Shown: positions 1 to 5,775 of the stretch, in pieces
How positions within the stretch are numbered: position 1 is the first letter of the stretch
Layout: every line of letters starts with the position of its first letter
Origin: Bacteroidales bacterium
GTDB lineage: Bacteria; Bacteroidota; Bacteroidia; Bacteroidales; UBA932
Assembly: GCA_017551215.1 (NCBI GenBank)
Contig: JAFZMA010000062.1
Location: forward strand, 1 to 6,252
Length of the DNA stretch: 6,252 bases
Direction: 5' to 3'
Made by a program: the position numbers and the translations under genes
The notes under the pieces: model-generated
Database searches by the model: none
Told to the model about the DNA's origin: nothing
What the model saw: only the letters and a program-made list of their open reading frames with translations

Positions 1-403
1 CATCGCTGAGCATAACAGGAATGTTCCTGTAGACAAAATCTGTTATTCCGGCATATTTCTCAAAGTCTATCTGAGACTCTACAGAGGCTATGCGGCTCTT
101 GCCGGATTCTTCCAGTATCTTCCCGGAAAAAGTGTCCACGGCATCTGTCAAAGACTCCTCGGAAGAAAGGCTGTCCTTCAGGCGGAACATGGCCACAATC
201 CTCTGGCCTCCAGAGATATCCTGATATAAAGCTATGGCTTTCTGCTGGTTGCCGCTTGCCGGAAGGAAATCCCAGATATTCTCGTTGTACTTGAGAGAGG
301 CGGTCATCAGAACAAGGATGCACATAATGGCAGCCAGAACTCCCATGCACAATCCTCTCCTTTTACGGAGGAATTCAAAGATATTCAGAAAGAAATCCGC
401 CAT
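1..403 (-). CDS. MMPL/RND-family lipid or pigment exporter, N-terminal fragment
   Basis: The start is ATG at 403-401, nine bases after the stop of the BtrH-like gene. The frame stays open for 134 codons and runs off the left edge. After a short basic N-terminus (RKRR around residues 13-16) there is one clear membrane helix at about residues 17-36. It is followed by a soluble stretch that begins KYNENIWDFLP (residues 38-48). An N-terminal helix followed directly by an 'I.DFLP'-like motif and a periplasmic domain is the usual opening of MMPL-type exporters of the RND superfamily. These are normally about 750-850 residues with 12 helices, so only the first sixth is visible. Aryl polyene clusters carry such an exporter together with a LolA-like protein, as here, which suggests transfer of the finished pigment or a precursor out of the inner membrane. 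The family assignment rests on a short fragment plus context; the substrate is inferred. Confidence 0.72.
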   Translation of the reverse strand, partial: MADFFLNIFEFLRKRRGLCMGVLAAIMCILVLMTASLKYNENIWDFLPASGNQQKAIALYQDISGGQRIVAMFRLKDSLSSEESLTDAVDTFSGKILEESGKSRIASVESQIDFEKYAGITDFVYRNIPVMLSD

Positions 404-412
404 GATAAACTC

Positions 413-1447
413 TTAACTCATATACTTTTTGACAGATTTTTCAAGGTCGTTGTAGAAGGCGACCTCGCTCTCTCCTATGCTCTGGAGCAAATCTCCCAGA
501 TCGTCGTAAGTGAAAGTCTCTCCCTTGCGCTTCTTGAACATTCTGGACGCCTTGTAGGAAAACTCCCTCCACCTGTCTCCGATTTCCGTAATCCTCCTGG
601 AATAATCATTAAGCTCAGCGATGCCGGATTTCTGCGCAGCCTCCTGAAGGAAAGCCCCGTACAGGAACCGGAATCCCGCTCCGCCTGTCCCTATTTCCTC
701 CAGCATGCGCACCACCTGCGCAAGATTCATCAGAGCCTTGTGGCTCCCCATCTTCTTCTCCCAAGTCCTTATCCTCTTGGAGAGATAGAAAATACCCCTT
801 GTTCCAACGTATTTTACAAACTTCAGCTCGGAAGTCATAATACGGCAGTTATGGTAGATTGCCTTGAGGATGAGAGGTTTAAGGTCCGGCATTTTTTCCG
901 GCACGGACCTGATCCAGTACATCCTGCCAAATAGCGAATAGGAACCGCCCTTGGCATACCTGCACTTGATAAGATCGGCCTTGCTGATGGTTACCTTCTG
1001 CGTGGCGTTGGTATCCATAACAACGTAATCTCCTGTCTTTTCGTCCTTTCCGGTTATGCAGATGTTGTGGCCGTTAAAGTGGAAACGGTACTCCATAGGC
1101 ACGTAAGGGAGATAATACATTCCCACTACCAGTCCTACCGGCGTATGTTTCTCTAACAGAAGCTCGTCCAGCTTTCGCATAGACTTCTCGCGGTTGAAGT
1201 AACGCCTGCTCTCCGTCTTTATTCCCAGAAGCTTTGTAATGCGTCTGAAAAGAAAACCGGGAACTGTTCTGAAAGAAGTAAGAGGCATTCCGCCCACATC
1301 AATGAACGGAATATGGCTGAAGAAAAGACCGCTCGCCAGACCAAATATCATTGGCTCGGACAAGTCTATGCCGTAATATCTGAGCAAAGTGGAGATTGCT
1401 CCGTTCTCGCAATGGGCGGCAGGCCGGTGTTCTATCTTCAGTTCCAT
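413..1447 (-). CDS. BtrH_N-domain protein (C39-like putative acyl-ACP acyltransferase)
   Basis: I place the start at ATG 1447-1445 (344 residues). It follows the upstream stop TAA (1451-1449) by a single base, a typical coupled start. An in-frame GTG at 1462 would add five residues and overlap the upstream gene. The first 180 or so residues look like a BtrH N-terminal domain. They show AHCENGAIS with Cys13, then HFNGHNICITGKD with His123 and His127, then YVVMDTN with Asp145, giving the Cys-His-Asp order of the C39 papain-like fold. The remaining 160 residues are mainly helical and basic and resemble the C-terminal half of BtrH/DUF4872 proteins. BtrH itself moves an aminohydroxybutyryl-type group from an acyl carrier protein onto an aminoglycoside. 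By analogy this protein could move an ACP-bound acyl group onto a hydroxyl, for example of a resorcinol; that role is inferred. No signal peptide or membrane helix is evident, so it is probably cytoplasmic. Confidence 0.72.
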   Translation of the reverse strand: MELKIEHRPAAHCENGAISTLLRYYGIDLSEPMIFGLASGLFFSHIPFIDVGGMPLTSFRTVPGFLFRRITKLLGIKTESRRYFNREKSMRKLDELLLEKHTPVGLVVGMYYLPYVPMEYRFHFNGHNICITGKDEKTGDYVVMDTNATQKVTISKADLIKCRYAKGGSYSLFGRMYWIRSVPEKMPDLKPLILKAIYHNCRIMTSELKFVKYVGTRGIFYLSKRIRTWEKKMGSHKALMNLAQVVRMLEEIGTGGAGFRFLYGAFLQEAAQKSGIAELNDYSRRITEIGDRWREFSYKASRMFKKRKGETFTYDDLGDLLQSIGESEVAFYNDLEKSVKKYMS

Positions 1448-1448
1448 A

Positions 1449-1850
1449 TTATTCAGGCACACTTTTAAGTTCGTCCACTGTTATCCTGAGAGCATCTGCA
1501 TATATAGCTAACGCGCTGTCATCCAGTTCAGAAAAATGCTTTGGAATAAAATCTTTCCTGACCTTGCGTTTGGAAAAACCGGTATAACTTGCCAGAAGTT
1601 TCACATCCATCATGTTCTTTGCGGCATGATATTCCAGAGGACTGCTTTCTCCCCTTTTGACTTTCCCGGCGATCTCCCTGCACTGTTCGGAAATCTCATC
1701 CAGCGCCATATCCAGAGCATCGTTCTTGGGTGCCCATCCATCGCTTTGAACAGCCTTGTACTGCCCGTCTTCGTCCACCGCGTAATTCAGGTCCCTTACA
1801 ACGGAACCCTCATAGTATTTCAAATCCTGCGGAACGTCCTTAACTTTCAT
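1449..1850 (-). CDS. conserved small protein of unknown function in pigment cluster
   Basis: This 133-residue protein starts at ATG 1850-1848, 12 bases after the darB stop, and ends one base before the ATG of the BtrH-like gene. It is soluble, with no signal peptide or membrane segment. The N-terminal part (residues 1-45) is rich in aromatic and acidic residues and includes the segment SDGWAPKNDALDMA (36-49). The middle (45-90) should be helical and contains RGESSPLEYHAAKNMMD (66-82). The C-terminus (roughly 90-133) contains GFSKRKVRKDF and then ALAIYADALRITVDELK, which looks like the tail of a small helix-turn-helix domain. I recall similar proteins next to BtrH_N genes in Bacteroidota but know of no assigned function. 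Its position between DarB and the acyltransferase suggests a partner or regulator of one of them. A DNA-binding role is possible but weakly supported. Confidence 0.7.
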   Translation of the reverse strand: MKVKDVPQDLKYYEGSVVRDLNYAVDEDGQYKAVQSDGWAPKNDALDMALDEISEQCREIAGKVKRGESSPLEYHAAKNMMDVKLLASYTGFSKRKVRKDFIPKHFSELDDSALAIYADALRITVDELKSVPE

Positions 1851-1862
1851 GGCAAATCTAGT

Positions 1863-2999
1863 CTAGCAAACAGTAAGCATGCAATAACAGTATGAGAATC
1901 TGGCACTTTCCGGTATCATAAGCAGAATCTTCTGGCCTTTCTTCAGCCGGCCGGAATACATCAGTTCCTCCATCATTGCAAAAGCGGATGCGGAAGCAAT
2001 GTTTCCCACCATAGGAAGATTCACAAACCATTTCTCTTCCGGGAAGTAGAACCCTCTCGCCTTAGATTCCTCCTGAATCTTGTCCTTAAAAAACATGGAA
2101 GACAGATGCGGCAGGAACCAGTCAACATCCTCCGGCCTGAAACCATACTTTTCTCCCAACTGAATCAGATAATCCACGCCCAGCTTGACAATGTGTGCAG
2201 ACAACATTCTCGTATCCTGCTTAAGTGCAAACACAGACTTGGATAGCCACTCCTGCTCTGGGAAATCCGCCCAACCCTTAAGCTTTCCGTCTTCATTCTT
2301 TTCCGCTCCGGCATACATGCAGGTTTCTACTGAACTGGCAAAAGAAGTAATATCTATCCAGTCTATTCTCAAAGACAAACCACTATCGTTTGGCTTTCCC
2401 TGCAAAAGCAATGCACAGGCACCATCTGACAGCATCCAGCGCAAGAACTCCTTCTGGAAAGCCAGCATCGGCTGAGACTCCAGCTTTGCCAGTTCCTCGC
2501 TCTCCTTCTGGAAATAGGAAGCACGCATCCACGAGCTAAGTCTCTCTGACGCAGATACAACGGCATTCCTGGAAGAACCAAGTTTTACGGCCATAAATGC
2601 GTATTTCAAGGCATCCATACCTGTGCAGCAACTGCCGGCAAAAGAAACCACTTCAATATTCTTTTCTCCGCCAAGTTCTCCATGCACCATCACGCCGTGA
2701 GACGGAACAATCTGTTCTGGAGATGCCGTGCCGCAAGACAACAAATCTATGTCTTCCAGCCTTATCTTTTCATCAAATAATCCACGCACCGCATTAGCAG
2801 CCATTTGCGCGTTTGTATGGGTTACCTTCCCTTCCTTGTCCAATGCATAGTATCTCTGTTTTATTCCGTTTCTGGAGAGAATTATCCTTCTAGCCTTTGA
2901 AGGCTTTCCATCTACCATGCCCAGATAACTCTCCATATCATCGTTGGATACGGGAGCGTTAGGAAAAAACTTGGATGCTTTGTTAATGTATACTTCCAT
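1863..2999 (-). CDS. darB: DarB-type KAS III ketosynthase for cyclohexanedione/resorcinol formation
   Basis: This 378-residue protein starts at ATG 2999-2997, six bases after the darA stop. It has the thiolase-fold layout of beta-ketoacyl-ACP synthase III. The nucleophile region is AGSCCTGMDAL (121-131), where Cys125 aligns with the FabH Cys of C-x-G. The His is in FLPHLSS (His298), and the Asn is in MVGNIASAS (Asn333). All three catalytic positions are therefore present. The FabH 'PHQAN' is replaced by 'PHLSS', so this is not housekeeping FabH. DarB enzymes join a beta-ketoacyl thioester to a second, alpha,beta-unsaturated acyl thioester and cyclise the product to a 2,5-dialkylcyclohexane-1,3-dione. 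The DarA partner then aromatises it. Adjacency to the DarA-like gene is the strongest support. The two successive cysteines (124-125) are a small oddity; only Cys125 has the right spacing. By eye its coding sequence looks more AT-rich than that of darA. Confidence 0.85.
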   Translation of the reverse strand: MEVYINKASKFFPNAPVSNDDMESYLGMVDGKPSKARRIILSRNGIKQRYYALDKEGKVTHTNAQMAANAVRGLFDEKIRLEDIDLLSCGTASPEQIVPSHGVMVHGELGGEKNIEVVSFAGSCCTGMDALKYAFMAVKLGSSRNAVVSASERLSSWMRASYFQKESEELAKLESQPMLAFQKEFLRWMLSDGACALLLQGKPNDSGLSLRIDWIDITSFASSVETCMYAGAEKNEDGKLKGWADFPEQEWLSKSVFALKQDTRMLSAHIVKLGVDYLIQLGEKYGFRPEDVDWFLPHLSSMFFKDKIQEESKARGFYFPEEKWFVNLPMVGNIASASAFAMMEELMYSGRLKKGQKILLMIPESARFSYCYCMLTVC

Positions 3000-3005
3000 A
3001 TAGTT

Positions 3006-3890
3006 TTACAGGTTGCAATCTATCTGTTTATTATGTTTTACCCTACGCAGGGGATAAGTCAAATAGAAGAAAAGCTGGACAAACGGAGACAGCACAAAAA
3101 GCACAAACAGAAGGTACCAGTAAAACAGGCTCAGCCTTCTCCCGCGCCTTGGATCTCCGAATTCTCCCTTCCTTCTGATGAATTTTGCCCAGAAACCGAA
3201 TATCCTGTGCCCCGTCTTCTCTATGCAAAGTACAGAAGGCTTGTACTTTATGGCCCCCTCTGCCAGTAACGCCGGCTGAAGTTCAGCCATATCTCCCCCT
3301 TCCCACACTCTTTCAACCACTCTGCCAAAGCGCTCTGCCCCCTCCAGGTCTTCATCCCTCACACCGGCCTGCGGCAGAAGCCTTGTAGCCTCTTTCTTTC
3401 CCCCTATCAGCCAGCGGATTATGGTAACAGCGCTCACCAGGTTCGCCGCTCTGTCCTGAAGCACAATCTGCCCCACAAGCAATGCCCCAATTTCCGCCAT
3501 ATATTCCTTTATCCTCCGCGATGTCATAAGCCACATGTTGCGGCACACGTTCACGAATATAACCTTCCTCCCCTTAAGGTACCGCCTCACCCTTTCATCT
3601 GCAAAGAAAGACTGGAGCGGAAGAGACGGGGAAAGGAACCAGGACTGCCCCACAATCATCACTATGTCGGCGTCTTCCACGCCTGAAAAGTCCAACGGTT
3701 CTATTCCTGAAGGCGGGATTCCAAGACGTGTCTCCGGAAACACTTCAAAAAACTCCCGGCGGCTCCAAGGGAAAGGATAACGCTGCTGCGGCACTATCTT
3801 CCTGAAAACGGCAGACATCCCGCGGCAGATACTTTCCGCCGCCTTGAGAGCCTGACCGCTCTGTGAATACCAGAATACCGCAACCTTCAT
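3006..3890 (-). CDS. darA: DarA-type flavodoxin-fold protein (dialkylresorcinol aromatase / 'condensing enzyme')
   Basis: This 294-residue protein starts at ATG 3890-3888, three bases after the stop of the ApeI-like gene. Upstream the mRNA reads AAGGA, a plausible ribosome binding site inside that gene's end. The N-terminus MKVAVFWYSQSGQ carries a flavodoxin-like phosphate loop (YSQSGQ, 8-13). It is followed by YPFPW (38-42) and FFEVFPE (47-53), then GQSWFLSPSLPLQSFF (81-96) and CRNMWLM (116-122). This pattern fits the family annotated as dialkylresorcinol condensing enzyme DarA. Studies of the Dar system assign DarA as the aromatase that oxidises the DarB product to a resorcinol, which suits a flavin-binding fold. 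The C-terminus has a strongly hydrophobic stretch (about 253-280) flanked by basic residues, so the enzyme is probably held at the cytoplasmic face of the inner membrane. Cofactor and reaction are inferred from the family. Confidence 0.82.
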   Translation of the reverse strand: MKVAVFWYSQSGQALKAAESICRGMSAVFRKIVPQQRYPFPWSRREFFEVFPETRLGIPPSGIEPLDFSGVEDADIVMIVGQSWFLSPSLPLQSFFADERVRRYLKGRKVIFVNVCRNMWLMTSRRIKEYMAEIGALLVGQIVLQDRAANLVSAVTIIRWLIGGKKEATRLLPQAGVRDEDLEGAERFGRVVERVWEGGDMAELQPALLAEGAIKYKPSVLCIEKTGHRIFGFWAKFIRRKGEFGDPRRGRRLSLFYWYLLFVLFVLSPFVQLFFYLTYPLRRVKHNKQIDCNL

Positions 3891-3893
3891 GAC

Positions 3894-4262
3894 TCAATCC
3901 TTGTCTTCAAACCTCAAAGACATCTTTGCAAATTGTCTGTCCCTGTCTTGTACAACTACGTTTACCCTCACGGTCCTGTCTTCAAGCCCGGTTATCCCGA
4001 ACAGGAACTCCGGCTCGTCAGACGGTGCCACAACAGCCTTGAACTTCAGCTCCGTAACCTTCCTAAGCACAAGCCTTTGGCCCAGGTGCTTCTCAAGTAT
4101 TTCCTCAGCCATCTGAAGCAGGCATACACCGGGCGTGATAGGATTATCCGGAAAATGCCCGAAGTAAATCCTGTGCTCCGGATTCATCCTGACCTTGCAC
4201 CTGTATTCTCCTTCATGCGTTTCTTCGGAGAGCGTGAAATAAAAATCATTTTCCAGTCTCAT
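3894..4262 (-). CDS. ApeI-like hotdog 3-hydroxyacyl-ACP dehydratase subunit (His without Glu)
   Basis: This 122-residue protein starts at ATG 4262-4260, two bases after the stop of the upstream small exported protein. It is shorter than FabZ (about 150) because it lacks the usual N-terminal extension. The hotdog signature YFGHFPDNPITPGVCLLQMAEE (about 33-54) matches the FabA/FabZ region 'GHFPGxPxxPGVLxxEAMAQ'. His36 corresponds to the catalytic His of FabZ. The residue 14 positions later, which is Glu in E. coli FabZ, is Gln50 here. In aryl polyene systems ApeI and ApeP are dehydratases that form a heterodimer and remove water from 3-hydroxyacyl-ACP in each extension round. This gene fits the ApeI side by size and motif. 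Alone it would probably be weakly active or inactive. The likely partner is the protein encoded at 5291-5722. Confidence 0.8.
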   Translation of the reverse strand: MRLENDFYFTLSEETHEGEYRCKVRMNPEHRIYFGHFPDNPITPGVCLLQMAEEILEKHLGQRLVLRKVTELKFKAVVAPSDEPEFLFGITGLEDRTVRVNVVVQDRDRQFAKMSLRFEDKD

Positions 4263-4264
4263 AT

Positions 4265-4702
4265 TCAGTTCGACAAAGGAGTAAACTCATAATATAACCC
4301 GCGCCTTTTGCAGAAAAATGCCATTCCAAAGTATGCGGGCTCAGAGAACATAAGGGAGAAATCCTTGCGCAACCTCCTGCGTATAAACCATCTGTCCAAA
4401 GGCCCTATCACGTTGAAGACCTCTGTCTTACCACCATAATGGGTAAAGTCCAGAATCTTGGTCCCGAACTCGTTCATCATGGTGCCTTTTACTACAGCTT
4501 TCCCGGTACGTTCCATAACGCAAATCCCTGTGGTTACCCTGCCTCTGAACTTAATTGTCACGTTATATTCCGCCCTCTCTACCGTGTCGCAGGACATCAG
4601 GACATTGCCTGGCAAGTCTTGGGCTACGCATATATTAAGGCAGAAAAGCAAAACAGCGTCAATTAGCAACAAACACCTTATCGTCAAAAGAGCCATTTGC
4701 AT
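4265..4702 (-). CDS. small exported protein of unknown function, overlaps lolA-like gene
   Basis: This is a 145-residue protein from ATG 4702-4700; an in-frame ATG two codons on (4696) is equally possible. Either start lies inside the end of the LolA-like gene, in another frame, giving a 44- or 38-base overlap. The N-terminus is a signal peptide: hydrophobic residues 4-27 (LLTIRC...NICVAQ), with likely cleavage near AQ-DLPG. I see no typical lipobox immediately before a Cys at the cleavage site. The mature part is beta-rich, with RGRVTTGICVMER (53-65), KGTMMNEFGTKILDF (72-86) and GPLDRWFIRRRLRKDF (100-115). Aryl polyene clusters often carry a small outer-membrane lipoprotein (ApeN-like) next to LolA and the exporter, and this may be its positional counterpart, but I cannot show homology. 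It could be a periplasmic accessory of pigment transport. Confidence 0.72.
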   Translation of the reverse strand: MQMALLTIRCLLLIDAVLLFCLNICVAQDLPGNVLMSCDTVERAEYNVTIKFRGRVTTGICVMERTGKAVVKGTMMNEFGTKILDFTHYGGKTEVFNVIGPLDRWFIRRRLRKDFSLMFSEPAYFGMAFFCKRRGLYYEFTPLSN

Positions 4703-5288
4703 TAACGTTCAAAAGTTTAACAACAGTTACATCTGAGGTCTTCTCCACCATCTTCACGCTGGAAACCATCGTTAGTGACGGGTTAAACCAAATCTCTATA
4801 AAGTCATATATCTGCTTGACTTCCTTCTTCTTCGGGTACAGCCTGGCAAAATACGCGCTTCCGTCTTTGTACATCTCCACATTGAAATCTGCAGAGCCCT
4901 TGAGGCCTCCGCCGGTAATCGTGCCCAACATTATTCCCGCAATCTGACGGAAAATCTTGTTCTCTTTCACATCGATATTCTGGACGGAAGAAGAAGACTC
5001 GAGATGGATTTTCCCATCGCTGAGTATGAATACATACTTGTAGGGAGAATTGTACTGCCAGCGGAGCTTGTCCGGGCTTCTGAAATACATCACCCCCTTG
5101 GACTGCATATCCCGGCTAAGCATCTTCATTGTCTTGGTCTGGGTAAAGTCGCACTGCATGCACTTCATCTCAGAGGCAGACCTGTCTATTGCGGAGAGCA
5201 CTCTATCCTGCTCATCTGCAGATAGTCTGGTCTGTCCAACCGCATGGATGGATACCAGAACGGACAATATGAAAAACAGTCTTTTCAT
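4659..5288 (-). CDS. LolA-like periplasmic lipid/lipoprotein carrier (ApeL-type)
   Basis: This 209-residue protein starts at ATG 5288-5286, two bases after the stop of the ApeP-like gene. Residues 1-19 form a signal peptide (MKRLFFILSVLVSIHAVGQ), so it acts in the periplasm. The mature sequence has the LolA order: an N-terminal helix, then DFTQTKTM (47-54), KGVMYFRSPDKLRWQYNSP (64-82) and YVFILSDGK (85-93), with further beta strands to the end. The length matches LolA (about 200). The first two motifs are the core of the LolA half-barrel that binds acyl chains. Aryl polyene clusters have their own LolA-type protein, distinct from the housekeeping one, thought to help carry the lipid-linked pigment to the outer membrane. 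A CMQC motif at 43-46 is unusual for LolA and could form a disulfide. The end of the gene overlaps the next gene. Confidence 0.85.
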   Translation of the reverse strand: MKRLFFILSVLVSIHAVGQTRLSADEQDRVLSAIDRSASEMKCMQCDFTQTKTMKMLSRDMQSKGVMYFRSPDKLRWQYNSPYKYVFILSDGKIHLESSSSVQNIDVKENKIFRQIAGIMLGTITGGGLKGSADFNVEMYKDGSAYFARLYPKKKEVKQIYDFIEIWFNPSLTMVSSVKMVEKTSDVTVVKLLNVNANGSFDDKVFVAN

Positions 5289-5290
5289 CT

Positions 5291-5722
5291 CTATTTAGCC
5301 TCTATATCTGTCATCGCAATCTTTACCAGAGAAGTTGCTATGATATTGCCATCAACTTTCACAACAACGCTGGCCAAGGTCAGGTGAAGCACTTCTTCCA
5401 GGATGCACACGTGAGTGTGGAGTGTTTCTCCACAAGAGGGCAGCCTTGTGATGCAGCAATTCTTGATTGCACCTATAACCCCTATCCTTATAGGCTTGTC
5501 CTCGTTCACGCTCCTGCACCCCATCCTGCAGGCGCAGGACTGTGTCATGTTCTCTATAAGCCCCGCTGCGGACAAATGGTCCCCATCCAGAAGGATATTG
5601 TCCTCCCTTATCACAAATACCGTTTCTGTGTCTTCCTCGCTGCTGGCCAATACTCTGTCAACCATCAGAAAAGGAGGGCGCTGCGGTATGAGTTCAGTTA
5701 TAGGTATCGCACTATATTCCAC
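5291..5722 (-). CDS. ApeP-like hotdog dehydratase subunit (Glu without aligned His)
   Basis: This 143-residue protein starts at GTG 5722-5720. No ATG lies between it and the in-frame stop upstream, and an AAGG (5737-5734) sits 11 bases before it as a possible ribosome binding site. ELIPQRPPFLMVDRV (10-24) matches the FabZ N-terminal motif, with Gln where FabZ has a non-catalytic His. GLIENMTQSCACRMG (54-68) matches 'VLxxEAMAQ', so the catalytic Glu is present (Glu57). The 'GHFPGxP' loop that should hold the catalytic His is shortened to DGDHLSA (46-52). His49 lies only 8 residues before the Glu instead of 14. It is the first gene of the probable operon and is followed after two bases by the LolA-like gene. 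It is probably the ApeP-type half of a dehydratase heterodimer with the 3894-4262 product. An independent thioesterase-like role cannot be excluded. Confidence 0.8.
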   Translation of the reverse strand: MEYSAIPITELIPQRPPFLMVDRVLASSEEDTETVFVIREDNILLDGDHLSAAGLIENMTQSCACRMGCRSVNEDKPIRIGVIGAIKNCCITRLPSCGETLHTHVCILEEVLHLTLASVVVKVDGNIIATSLVKIAMTDIEAK

Positions 5723-5775
5723 AACAATTTCAGCCTTGTTGAAATAAAAGGGAAAAATACGACAATTTTACGGAT
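5723..5775 (-). other. 53-bp gap, only room for an operon promoter
   Basis: This is the widest gap in the window, between the TAA of the UvrA-like gene (5778-5776) and the GTG start at 5722. Read on the minus strand it is T-rich (a run ATTTTTCCCTTTTATTTC). I see no hairpin followed by a T-run, so no intrinsic terminator for uvrA. I find no convincing Bacteroidota promoter pair (TTTG near -33 with TAnnTTTG near -7). The cluster may be transcribed by read-through from uvrA, or from a promoter inside the uvrA coding end. Confidence 0.4.

Noticed and set aside
60..350. Second minus-strand frame of 96 codons over the exporter start
   Set aside because: It overlaps the MMPL frame, which starts right after the previous gene and shows a proper membrane helix; this frame gives a Cys/His/Arg-rich sequence typical of a shadow.
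1445..1462. GTG at 1462 as the start of the BtrH-like gene
   Set aside because: The ATG at 1447, one base after the upstream stop, fits the coupled spacing seen across the operon and keeps the HRPAAHCENG region close to the N-terminus.
1449..1850. Toxin-antitoxin or phage-defence reading of the BtrH-like gene plus small partner
   Set aside because: The tight placement between darB and the exporter, and the BtrH-type Cys-His-Asp pattern, fit pigment synthesis better; no toxin motif is visible.
1536..1895. Plus-strand open frame of 119 codons across the 133-residue gene
   Set aside because: It is antisense to a well-spaced operon gene and ends inside darB; no ribosome binding site or recognisable protein pattern.
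3933..4292. Plus-strand open frame of 119 codons
   Set aside because: It is a mirror of the ApeI-like dehydratase on the other strand; composition and lack of motifs mark it as a shadow.
5675..5689. His to Gln change in the 'LPHRYPF' motif of the ApeP-like protein (IPQRPPF) as loss of catalysis
   Set aside because: In FabZ the catalytic His is the one in GHFPG, not this one, and the Gln form is, as I recall, common in Bacteroidota homologues. The change alone says nothing about activity.
5723..5775. Possible Bacteroidota promoter (TTG ... TATTTC) in the gap before the operon
   Set aside because: Only a few bases match TAnnTTTG and the TTTG element is incomplete; T-rich sequence gives such matches by chance.
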